64,000 nt of DNA from Brevipalpus yothersi (lineage: Eukaryota; Arthropoda; Arachnida; Trombidiformes; Tenuipalpidae), in NCBI GenBank assembly GCA_003956705.1, contig QZCP01000020.1, positions 48,811-112,810 on the forward strand, read 5' to 3'. Of the stretch, positions 13,541-24,790 are shown one piece after another (position 1 is the first letter of the stretch; every line of letters begins with the position of its first letter). Both the position numbers and the translations under genes were made by a program. The notes beneath the pieces were generated by a model. That model searched no databases and had not been told where the DNA came from. It saw only the letters and a list, made by a program, of their open reading frames with translations.

Positions 13541-15342
13541 ACATTGATTCCAGATCGTCCAGTGGAAATCTTTTACGTCAAAAAAGTCTTGAAGATATTT
13601 TAACTTTGGCAGCGGATTTTAAATCAGATCTCAGACGCATAATTGTCCAGCAAGATTCGGGTCCAGATGATCGAAAAATGGAGCGACTCTTGAGTTCAGT
13701 TCTGTTTCTTTTACTCCAAAGAAATAGATTTGATTCAAGTATACTAAAGAGAAAACTTTCATCAGGTGAGCATATATGGACCCTAAGTTAAGTGTAGCAG
13801 CAGTCAGACTGGTCTGTTGCGTTGATGATGATAATCTTTTGGCAGACTTAAATCACCACAATCATATTCAATGGTGACGCTATACCTAATGAAAAATGAG
13901 AAAAAAGGACAGATTGAGATATGAAGAGAGAAAGAGAGAGAAAAAGCTACCTCAGCGGCTCACCAACAGCACACACACTTTTAATAGGATCTGATTACAT
14001 TAAACCAGTTTTAGTTACAATTTCGCAGACATTTTTTACCACCGAGTGCCATTAAGTATATCAGATGATCAAAGGTTAACATCACCATTGAGATCATTGA
14101 GATTCTTGATTTGAATTTTAATTCTTGGCGAAAAAATAAGATTGCAAGAAAAAAAAAGAGAAACCCTTCCAATACCACGTGGACTGTACACAATCTTGAC
14201 ATTCCAATGTGATCAGAGCTCAGCTCCTCACTTTAGACCTTTTTCTGTAGCCACATAAATTGTAAGCCTTTTTTTCCATCTTATCGAGGCAACTATTTCT
14301 GCGAACATAAATTCATCAATTACATGTCCTCTTGGATACCACCAAAAACCGAATACAGCTAGACAGTGTTATGGATCTTTATGGTCTTTTCCTCTCTCTT
14401 TCTCTCTCTTTCCTTCTCATTGGCAATTTAAGTGCCCACATCTCAGACGAATGATGATGAACGAATGCAAAATGGTACACTTCAAGTCTGCCAGGCCAAT
14501 CCACTGAAGCATTTTTTCACTTCTTCCTCTCTCTCTTTCTCTCTCTCTTTACCAATCTAAATTTGACTCACCTCTGTCGGCCAGTAAAAGGATTAACTGT
14601 TGAAATATTCCATCATTCCGTCTCTTGCCTGGAGCATTATTTTGGCGATCAAAGATTCCCATGAAGATACCTCGCTTATGCTCTTCTTTTTCGCCTTAAT
14701 GATCTTTGAAACTTTGCCCGATTTGCACGCCTTTACTTACTAAGTTTCTTTTTCTTGAATCATTTTTTCTTCTCTTCTTCTTCTTCTTCTTTTCCACTTC
14801 TCCATCTGATAGCCAAAATGATCATCGAAGAGGCAAGACGGAGTCGAAGTTGCAACAGTATTGGATCGAGCACTTTTTTGGGCGATTCTAGTGAGATCGT
14901 GCCATTCCATCCTACATCACCCATCAACGAAAGACTGATGACCGGTGGAAGCGTAACAAATACAGGTCCAGGATCCATAGCATCGGCGACCACACTTACT
15001 TTGGGTCTAGGTTCAAATTCTGGGCCTAATTTTTTGGGTACCACCATACCAACCATGGCATGTCCATCTCTTTTGAATCCGTCTTCATCCGAATATCTTC
15101 ATTCACCACCCGCAATGACAACATTGACCACTCAACCTTTTTTCTCCACCTCACTTCTATGTCCATCATCATACTATCCACTGGCCAGCTCTACCCTATC
15201 AGCACCATATCAAAGCAGCATCTCAAATCCTGCCATACTTCACGATAGGAATCATCCATCATTCCATGCGAACGCATCTTTGTATAATTTTCTCACTTCC
15301 AATTCGGGCGCGATTAATTTATGCAAGCGAGGTCTTAATTGA
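13541..15342 (+). CDS. C-terminal two coding exons of an unidentified Ser/Thr-rich protein
   Basis: Exon 13541-13765 follows a strong CT-rich acceptor (CTATTTTCAG) and ends at G|GTGAGC. Exon 14813-15342 follows a CTT-rich tract ending in GATAG and runs to a TGA. Phases fit: the first exon is entered after one base of a codon and left after one base, and the second begins with the two bases that complete an Ala codon. The first exon encodes a charged helical segment (SLEDILTLAADF, then LRRIIVQQ and a leucine-rich helix). The second encodes a basic start (EEARRSRS) and then a long Ser/Thr/Pro/Leu-rich, probably disordered C-terminus of about 160 residues. The start of the gene lies further left and was not found. 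AATAAA signals follow at about 16233 and 16244. I do not recognise the family and assign no function. Confidence 0.65.
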
Positions 15343-16711
15343 CAGTGAAAGTTTATCCAGACAAACAGACAAACCGATAGGCATACCAAACATTAACCAG
15401 TAAAACGCAAAAATTAACGCTTTTACCTTAGAACCGACAACTACTACTGTAAGGCAAACAATGTACACGAACAAGCGAAAATGAGGAGGTAACTTTTGAT
15501 GATGATAAATTTAGTTTCACAAGTGAAAAATCGTTCTGAATCGTATAATAGAGACGCCAACAAACGTATACACGAAAAATCTTACCACACACAAACACTT
15601 GCATTCTTACTTTCATTAATAATTGAGTTGATTAATTTATTAATCAGACCAAGAAATCAACAGATACAAACACACACAAACAAGCTCACAAACACACATA
15701 CACATACATACATACAAAATCACACATACAAAACCACCACAAAATCCCAAGTCATTGACTCTAAACACGTTCCTACCATAGATTGTGTTCAAACACAAGA
15801 AGCGAAAAACGTTTTCACACTCAAGTCAAGAAACTGCAACCAGAGGATTTAATTGATCGCATTTTTTTCTTCGTCTTTTGCGTCTTTCCTTTTGGCCTTC
15901 CGCTCTGTTCACTCAAGTCCTATGTACTTGTATGTCATGACTTTCATTTTATTTTCTCCTCTCTTTTTCTCTTTCACTGTCTCTCATCACTTTCGCTAGA
16001 AAAAGAGGAAAAAGAATAAGCTCTTATTTGATTTTCTTCTCTTCAATTATGTACACCTAAAGCATACTCTATCTTTCTCTTTCTGACTCTCTCTCTCCCT
16101 CTCTTTTACTCTTTCTCTTTCCGTTTGACGGAAAAATGAAAAAAATGGAAAAAGAAAAAAAGGTTCTGAAATCGTTTGAAAAACGACGAGAAAGTTCTAG
16201 GCAAAACAAAACGAAAGAAAAAGAGAAGCGAGAATAAACGGAGAATAAAATCAACATTCGCATCAAAATGCATACCTTCCTTTGATTATGATCATGATGG
16301 AGGGTGTAAAATTACTAGATGAGCCCGGCTCATTGTAAATATTGATGTTTTCTTGCATTGTTTTTAGGCAACTTAACTTTTTCCCGTGGAACAGTCTCCT
16401 TTTGGTTCCAAACCAATTTATATGCTTGAGAAAGATGACTTGTTCCCTCTAAATACATTTTCTCTCTCGATCCTCCTTCCCATTGCCATTCATTTATGTG
16501 TTTCTATTGCGCATTGCTTGACCATTATTCCATTCAAAAAAAAGATGGTCAACAAAATTTGATGGAAGAATAGAAACAAATTGCAATAAATTTAAATCTC
16601 GTTGAACTCCAAAATGTTCCTTGTTCATCGGCTTACAGTGAACTATTGTATATATCTGCATACCAATTGAATTTATACGGAAGCGCGAAGAATCAGGTCC
16701 ATTATGGATGC

Positions 16712-16717
16712 TTTATT
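16712..16717 (-). other. Poly(A) signal of NDUFS4
   Basis: AATAAA on the - strand about 70 bases after the NDUFS4 stop codon. Confidence 0.7.
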
Positions 16718-16787
16718 AGGCAGATATTCTTCATAGTAATCAGTAACTCTATTAACAAACTCGATCTGGATAGTGAAGTAATTGTTT

Positions 16788-17430
16788 TCATTTACTTCCT
16801 ACTCTTGTTCTCTTATCCCAAGAAAAATTATCAGCATAGCTTTTTCTTCGCGGTTTTCGTTCGGCAGCTGGCAAATCAACAAAATATGGATACTGAATCT
16901 TTTCACAATATGCAATTGCAGCTTCTTTGGTAGGAAATTTGAGTTGCACATTCGACAAAGGATCACCAGTAGAACCCCATCCCATAAGAGGATTCTCCCA
17001 TCTTTCTCTATTCTCGAACTCTATTAACGAAAATTTGAGAATCATTTTAAACGAAAAAAATCAGATCAAATCATCACTTACCCAACATCCAAGTGTTCAG
17101 ATTGGCGGTTCCCGATTGCATTGCATTCTTCGATGGCTTAAAAATTCGAGCTCTTCTCTCATACACATGTTGCTCGGGAATACCAAACACCCTACACAAT
17201 TCACGTTCGGGTACAATCGGAGTCACAATTTCAACATCTTTATCCTTTGATTTCTCAAGTGATCCTGATTCAAAATTTGACGAAGATGAAGCTCCACTCT
17301 GATCCACACTTTTACTTGAGGAAGCTGATGATTGGATAGCTCTACATGTTAATGCTGAACTAGATCTGGAAACGATATTTTTTCCACCCACAGCTTGATA
17401 CAATCGAATCATTTTAACACACTCAACCAA
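16788..17430 (-). CDS. NDUFS4: NADH dehydrogenase (ubiquinone) iron-sulfur protein 4, mitochondrial complex I subunit
   Basis: Two exons, 17082-17430 and 16788-17020, with a 61-nt intron (GTAAGT donor, TTAATAG acceptor) in phase 1. Together they give about 193 residues, against about 175 in mammals. NDUFS4 is an accessory subunit of the complex I N-module in the mitochondrial matrix, needed for assembly and stability. The C-terminal half carries the diagnostic ERWENPLMGW, DPLSNVQL, CEK and NFSWDKRTRV motifs, and the end of exon 1 has the family pattern RIFKPSKNAMQSG. The N-terminus is Ser-rich and basic, as expected of a mitochondrial transit peptide. Two ATGs are close together (residues 1 and 7); the second begins a more typical presequence. 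NADK2 lies 549 bases upstream on the same strand. Confidence 0.95.
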
Positions 17431-17978
17431 ATCAAAATCAAAATAACAGGATCAATTGAATATAAACAATGTTTACAAAAACATTGAACAGAAATTGAAC
17501 GAAAAAAGGTTTGATCTTGCGTCATACTTTCGAGTATTGAGCATTTATATTGGAGAGGGCAGCAGCTGTTGAAGCTCGATCTTTTCGAATATTAAGTACC
17601 GAGTTCTGACCTCAGAACTTTCCCTGAACTTTGATAGAAATTATGTGCATAGAAGTTCGAAGATGTGTGAAGGTGCCAAAGTTTATAATTCAAAGGGTTG
17701 CTTCTTTTTGAAAGAGAAAGATACCGAAAAATTGTTCGATTAAAAAGAATACTGAGACAAAATTCGTTAGATTTTGCAATGGAATACTTGGAATTTCATT
17801 TTTATGATGACGAGTGAGAGGAACGCTATTAAAGCTGATTGATGAAAGTTAGAAAAATTTATTTATTGTTAAAATGAAAAAATGTAAAACTAACGAATGA
17901 AAGTGCGATAAAACTTTCAAGATACAACTCTAAACGATAAACGATCTGTTAGGAGTGACAAGTTTAATCAAACATAAT

Positions 17979-19405
17979 CTAAATGATGTTAACAGTTCTT
18001 AGAGCATCTTCTTCCTTCATCTCGAAACATGCTATATTGCCATCATTAAAACGATATGAAAGACCGCCATCAATCACCACACAGGCATCATCCATTCGAG
18101 ATTTAATCTCTATTCGTTGAGCAAAAGCTCGAGAAGGTAAAAAATTATCATCCAATATTTGAGGATCTCTGATTGTGTAAGCCATTGCAAGTTTTTCAGG
18201 CTCAAAAACGAGTGAATCATTAAACTCTTTTGTGACATCATCAACAAAACTATCTTGTAACTTTGAGTTATCACCATTTTTAGCTTTTGCTATTTCCAGT
18301 ATACTTTGAACAGTCTGTTTAGGTATTCTACTTATATTGAAAGACCATGATGTTGAACCAGTACCGGTGCAAACAGCAACACCTGAGCTGCGAAATTTGA
18401 CTCGAGGTCGGTCATCAACGGTAAGTTCACAATACGAAACTCTTGCAGAATGATTTTCACCCACAAAAACTTCATTCAATGCTCTAACAGGTAATTGGCA
18501 ACTCCTCCATGAGCCTTCTGGAATGTTTTTCGCTTCTGGTGATGTTGGAAATTCTTTAATTTCTTCCACTTCTCCGCTCCCAAGATAATCTGAACCACAA
18601 TTCAATTGTTGCTTATGCAACTCTAGCGGGTCATCTAAAGCATTTTCCCCTTGCAAAGTGATTCGTATTCGTTGTCGAAATAACCATTTAAATTGTCCGG
18701 AGCATAGTTTGTCTAGTGTGGCATCAAGATCAGATGAATATGGTTGAGGTAAACATAGATAGCCAACTGATCGAGACGGATCACTGTTGATACCGATGAC
18801 AGTTTTATTGGGTGATTTGATGAGACTTGCTGCAGCCAAAAAAGTGCCATCACCACCAGTAGTGAATATCACATCTGCCCAATCAATAACAGCTCGATTA
18901 TACTCAAATCGATTGATAAATTTAACTTCAATTCCTCTGCTTTCAAGGACTGATTTCAATTTGTTTTTGCTTGCAGAGTGAATATTATGATGATGTATCA
19001 AACCTTGATAGTCTGAGCCCCGTTTCTCTAGCTAGGAATAGAAGAATGCAAAAATATTTGTGAGCAAATGTATTCTTTCCATCAGCATCAATTGGTGAAG
19101 TCATCGAAGCAGGAACATCAACATAGATTCTTATCATCAGATACAAAATATAATAAAATTACTATGATTTATAAAACACCAACCTTCATTGACAACTCTT
19201 CTTCCGATAAGTGTGGAAACCTTCTTTTTTCCAGCTCATATCGTGAAAATTTTGACAATACCAAAGCTTTTCTTGGCTTGAAACTTGATTCAGGCTCATT
19301 ATTATTGATCATTGTCACTTGAGATTGTTTGGATGCAAAATATCGACCAAAATGATTTGATATATAATCGATCGTTAACGTTCGTCCAAGAAGTGATCTC
19401 AGCAT
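17979..19405 (-). CDS. NADK2: NAD kinase 2, mitochondrial
   Basis: Two exons, 19184-19405 and 17979-19031, with a 152-nt intron in phase 0 (donor AAG|GTTGGT, acceptor TTCCTAG). The product is about 424 residues, close to the human 442. NADK2 phosphorylates NAD+ to NADP+ in the mitochondrial matrix. The nucleotide-kinase signature TTGGDGTFL is intact. So are the later family blocks NSDPSRSVGYLCLP, FRQRIRITL, LPVRALNEVFVGE, VCTGTGSTSWSFN and VIDGGLSYRFNDG. The N-terminus (MLRSLLGRTL...) can act as a transit peptide. The frame stays open upstream of this ATG to a strong acceptor at 19545, so a longer N-terminus is possible. - strand AATAAA-type signals overlap at about 17858-17866. Confidence 0.95.
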
Positions 19406-20706
19406 TGCCAAATGGCAAATGAAACGGTAGGCACTTGAAGAGAATGGCCGGAATTGGAATGTCCCACGTTGCCGACAGTGTGTACACTTGGAAGATGCAT
19501 CACAAGTAAAACAATTTGTTTTACCGATTACTGATTGAATACACACTGAAGGAAGAAAGAAAGAGAGAGAGAGAGAGAGAAAAAAAACAAGCAAAATAAA
19601 AACACAATCGATTGACCTTATCTCACTACAAGACACACACACACACTCAAAATCCAATTGAGATCAATCAAGTTGATTTGTTTGAGACTAGATTGCTTCC
19701 ATCAACTAGCCAATTACAGGCCCCCAATGAAAATATATACATACATAAATCAATTATGGATTTTTGACAAAACCAGAGGTACAGTAGCGGTTCAAATGAT
19801 CCCACAGAAATGTACACACACAAGCCAACCCGAGTTCATGTGCTTATGGAGTCTGTGTAAGGAAAAACTTACACAGGCAAACCTAGTGGCTGTGGTGATG
19901 TTGGTAGATGATCCACAGAACTGTTTGCTGTGTGTGTGAGAGAAAGGTCTTTGACTTGGGGAGAGAGAGAGAGGAAGAGAGACATTACTAGACATTGCCA
20001 TTATCTACTATGGGAAATGATGTGTGTGAGAGAGTGATTCGATTATCATCATATTCGAAGATTGTGTGTTTGTGTGAAAACTCTTAAATGCGTTAGGATT
20101 GCAATTTTTTTACCCCCAAAGACAATGCAAGTGTGGTTAGAGATTTTTTTTTTCGGCAAATATAGAGAGAAATGCACAGTGTTTTTGTTAATAATTCATC
20201 TTCTAATTGTATTTCAAAATTTCAAATTTGGATCAAATCCTCTACATTCATGTATTAAGGGTTCATTCGCCAGTGTTTATATGAAAATGAGAAAAAACAC
20301 ATCAAAGTTCAATCAATCAGTTGTTTTTCTTCTCTGGGAAGAAGTGAAAAAATTTTTCATCTAAACATACACATTGATGATGAGATTATCATCCTCGAGG
20401 TGGTTAAGTCGAAAGAGATAGACAAGGAAAGAGGAGAAGGAAAGAGAAAGAGAGAGAAAGAAGCGAAAAGTGAATGTATCAGTCTTAAGAAATGGACCAG
20501 CAAATCCTTGAGTACCAATACCCAGAGGATCATATTCGGCAGTACATTCAAGCACCATCATCACTCAATTATGGTCATCCCAGGGATGATGATGAAAGTG
20601 ATAATGATAATCATTTGGTTATCCTTTGGGTTCTTTGATTGAATATCGAACACACGCACCAATATCACTGGATAGATGAGCTTTAACTCTCCAGTCAGGC
20701 TTGTTG

Positions 20707-20934
20707 TCAGTTACCTGAACAGGATAGCTTTTCAATGCCCATCGATAAATCGGTTGTTATTCTGGGCGTATAGCCATCATTTAATATGTTAGCCACCGCA
20801 TTTCTTCGTCCTTTTCTGGCACTATGAATCCATTGTTCGAAGGTCGGACTAAGCCTATCATTTGGTGTTACTGTTGTGGGTGGCGGTGATGGAGATCCAA
20901 TGTGATCAAAACCTTGATCTGGTTCCGTTTGCAT
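20707..20934 (-). CDS. PKI: cAMP-dependent protein kinase inhibitor (PKI) homologue
   Basis: A 75-residue protein, very close to the 76 residues of mammalian PKIA. Residues 35-47 match the PKI pseudosubstrate: an aromatic residue (Trp35 where PKIA has Phe10), Arg40, then GRRNAV, with Ala46 in the phospho-acceptor position and Val47 in place of Ile22. Basic residues fall at the P-6, P-3 and P-2 spacing used to occupy the PKA catalytic cleft. The C-terminal DLSMGIEKL has the spacing of a leucine-rich nuclear export signal, as in PKI. The ATG follows 6 coding-frame bases after a good acceptor (TTTATTGCAG at about 20943), so a 5' UTR intron is likely. A GT donor overlaps the end (CAG|GTAACTGA), so an alternatively spliced C-terminus is possible. 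Confidence 0.82.
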   Translation of the reverse strand: MQTEPDQGFDHIGSPSPPPTTVTPNDRLSPTFEQWIHSARKGRRNAVANILNDGYTPRITTDLSMGIEKLSCSGN

Positions 20935-23900
20935 TTGAGATACTGCAATAAAGCAATATATAGCAATATATAGTAATATATATAGTATATATAGCAATAT
21001 ACACATATACACAGTATAAGTATAAGTGGAAGAGAGAGAAAAATGTAAAGCAGGATAAGTATAACAATTATACGTATTCAATCAACCTTTCCAGAGCATA
21101 ATTTTTTTCTCATCTAATGTATTCATGGTATAGTATACACATTCATAACACATATCAACACTTAATTGACAATAAATGATTAGCCATACACTTACCTTAA
21201 TAAGATGAAAATTATGAATTGTTGTTGAAGCAAAAAAGAGTTAAATAGAGATAAAGTGAACACAAATCAACCAAAACAAATGGATGTGTATGTGTATGCG
21301 AATTGAATTGAATTGAAATGAAATGAATTTTAATAGTGGCAAGTGAAAAGGTATTGATCTGGATTGAGGCTGGGCCAGAGGGTGGCGGCGGTGGGCATTG
21401 ACATGAGCCGGAAGAGGAATACACAGTGTGAGATGCTGGGTGTACACACATACACAGAAAGTATTGCAAATATTTTTCAAGGAAGTGGGCAAGATGAACC
21501 CATGAAAATCGATCAGAAAGATCAGAGGAATTGATCTACAATAGTGAAAGAAAGGGAAAGAGAAAGAGAAAGAGAAAGAGAGAGGAAAAGAGAGTTGCTC
21601 CGTTAAACGTTCACATTAAGTACAGACTGCAGTTTCAATCGAAAGTACTGACAAGGTACATTCGACGAGGTCGCTTTTACACACTCTATCTGGTTCAATT
21701 TAAGTGGGGAAAAAAATTATTTGTGATATTAATGGTGACCTTCACTTTTTTTTTGCTTTCCTATCGGTGGATGGATGTTGCAAATTTAACATTGGAATCA
21801 TTGGTCTAGGGAAAGTGAGAAAGTGAGTGAGAGAGATGCTTTTTTGTTGGTCTTCAATTAATTTTGTCAATATTATTCTTAGGCCCACCGGATATGAATG
21901 ATAGAATTGTTTTTTAATTCGCGTTGATTAAACAATTCTATGGCTTCTATTGATTTTTATCTACTCTTCAGTTGATTTTCTTATTGGTGAGTGTTTGTAC
22001 GCCAACCCGTTGGATGAATCTAACGGAAATGAAGGTGAAATATGCAACTTGAAGGAATCTCATGATCGAAAGACTTGTGTGTGTGTGTGTTTGTACTTTG
22101 ATCTTTGTGTGATTCATTCATTTTGGGTGTTTTTCTTTTTCCACTTACTGGTTGATAATGTTTATATTCATCTTCTTCTATTTATGCGAAAAGAATTTCA
22201 TTGCATCTTATAATTCTTCATACACCTATCCAATAATCCCTTTCACGTTATTGAAATACAATTTAATGTAAAATTTAAGCCCTAAAACAATGAAAAAAAT
22301 GAAATTTAACCAAATTTTGTCATATTGAGGAAGAGTTTAATAGTGAAGAAAAATAGTTATTCAAAAATATGGCGAAAAAAAAAGATTCATCAGTCCAGTA
22401 ATAATAAGTCAATCGAAACATCGAATCAAAAACTTATATAACTAGTACCGACTGTAATCAACAAAAAAAAGATGGATCTTGTTTTAAACACTGCCAACTA
22501 AATATTAAAAGTAATCATCATGTTTGTGATCAGACACATGATTGTTTGACACCCAATAATCAAGACACAAACCCAAATATTTTAGTTTCCTTCAAAAAAT
22601 GAACCATCTTCGGTGGACACTTGCAATTCCTTTTTCTCCATCTTTTCGATATGTCAATAAGACACTACCATAATCATACTATTACTACTTTCATGATGTC
22701 AAGATTAGGGATGTCTTGCAATAAGATCAAGTGAAAGTAATTTTCGATTCTTCCTTACCGTGACTCTCAGTGCGAATAATCATGATGCTGAAGATGAAGC
22801 CACTTTATAACAGTTGAGCAACAAGATTTTATTATTTCAGAGTTTCCATTTTGTTTTGCGTGCTTAACAACATTAATCAACAGTAACAGCATAAAAAGGA
22901 TCTATTTTCCACCATATTCAATACAGCTTTTCAAAAATACTCGAGAATAAGAAAGAAAGAAAGGAAGAAAGAAAGCGAGAGAGAGAGAGAGAGAGATTTG
23001 TAGTCATAATTAGACCTTTTAGATGGTATCTTGAAACCTTTTTTGTCCATTTTAACAGCCGGATATATCGCATTTTATCGTAATCATTCTTTTATAATTC
23101 AACATCCAGTAATAAATATTTGAATAAGAATTTCTTTTTCCAAATTTACTCACTGAACTTTCAACTAAACTTTTGAAATGATTTTCTATGCTTCAATGGT
23201 GATAAAAATTTGAATATTCATTCCTCTAATCTTTTCTAAAAAGGCTTAAATACTCTGATTCGCAATTACTCTCAAATTCGGTAGCAGTACTACTCTTACA
23301 AGCTACCGTAAAGATAAGGTTCAAAAATTGCTAAAAAATATTTAATGGCCAAATTCCTTTTCAAATTACGAATTACTACAATGTCATAAGAAATCTGTCT
23401 GCAATCGGAGGAATAAATTTTTAAATTCTTTCTTGTTCATCGTTGAACGGAATAAATGTGTTCTGAAGAGTTTGAAAGAGAAAGAAAAATGCTGTAAATC
23501 AATCAGATTTGGGTTAAAAAAATTTTTGGCTCATCATCATGAGACCCAGACTGAAGTGGAGATGATCAGCGTGGGCTGATCACATCTTTAAGCCACATCA
23601 GATCAGCCTGGTGACCTTCACCGCCATCAATTTAGTGATGACAAAACTTGGAGGCAAGTACTGTCCAAGTTTGCTATCGATGCTTTTTACCTCTCCGAGA
23701 TGGTTTTTTGAATAAAATAATGTGTATTACACCACACTTTGTGCAAAGAGATATCAGAACTTTATAAGATCCATCGAAATGTCCTTAAAACAGATGGAAA
23801 ATGATTTTGGGTCACATCAAATGACTGTTACTGTTCAAGTAGATTAAACTGAGTCGTTCAGATGCTTGCTTGAAATCTTTCCTGAAATTTTGTTCCATCT

Positions 23901-24553
23901 TTCACTTAGCTTATATGATGACCACAACTTGTATCAAATCATTGAATATATTCATATACTGGAGATGATAATTCTCATGAAGATTCTTCCTCACTAGTCT
24001 TTGATGAATCCCACCGAAAGGTGACTAGATGAATTTATTTAAATTCATTCAAATAACTCTAGATTTTTCACTTACTAAACTGCAATAAAATTCCAACTGC
24101 TTGTCTATCCGTAAAATTTTAGGGCTCAACTTTAAAGCGTGCTAAGAATTCATAATCGATTGCTGCTGTTATTCCTCAGATTGATATATTGCTGCTCAAT
24201 ATACCACGCTTTCTTTCTGTCTTGGCACTTAGAGCAACATGGATTTTCAAGAGCTATCTATCTCAACAAAAATATAAGGATGACCAAAAGGAAGATTTGA
24301 AGATTATCGTTCAAGAGAAATGATGATGAAAAAGTTGCTCCATCCTGAGGCGATGAGAGTGGCCGATCGGCAAATATCTCATCCTCTTGTTTTTCTTCTT
24401 CGATTACAGGTAAACCTTCATGTCAATCTTGACCAATATCACCTTGAATTTTGATCAGCTCAAATTGAGGTCACCTATGCCATTTCTTCCACTCTCAGGC
24501 CAATTGAGAATAATCTCTTGGTTCATCCAAAAAGTTTCTTACTTTTGTGTAAT

Positions 24554-24555
<2 letters not shown>

Positions 24556-24605
<50 letters not shown>
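24556..24605. repeat. (GA)n microsatellite
   Basis: About 24 GA units. A (CT)n tract lies about 135 bases downstream at 24740-24790, so the pair forms an inverted repeat. Confidence 0.97.
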
Positions 24606-24610
<5 letters not shown>

Positions 24611-24735
24611 TCTTATGTTAAACTGGCTGATAGAAATTTTCTCAATTGCTTTTCGAGGGTGTTCAGGTGGTTCAGGCCTTTTGGCAGGTCAGTTGGATGA
24701 AGATTCTCGAGGTCTTCCATAAAGTTGATATCTTT

Positions 24736-24739
<4 letters not shown>

Positions 24740-24785
<46 letters not shown>

Positions 24786-24790
24786 TTCTT
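24740..24790. repeat. (CT)n microsatellite
   Basis: CT run with TTT interruptions, complementary to the GA tract at 24556-24605. Confidence 0.95.

Noticed and set aside
16980..17302. + strand open frames over NDUFS4
   Set aside because: Shadows of the real - strand gene.
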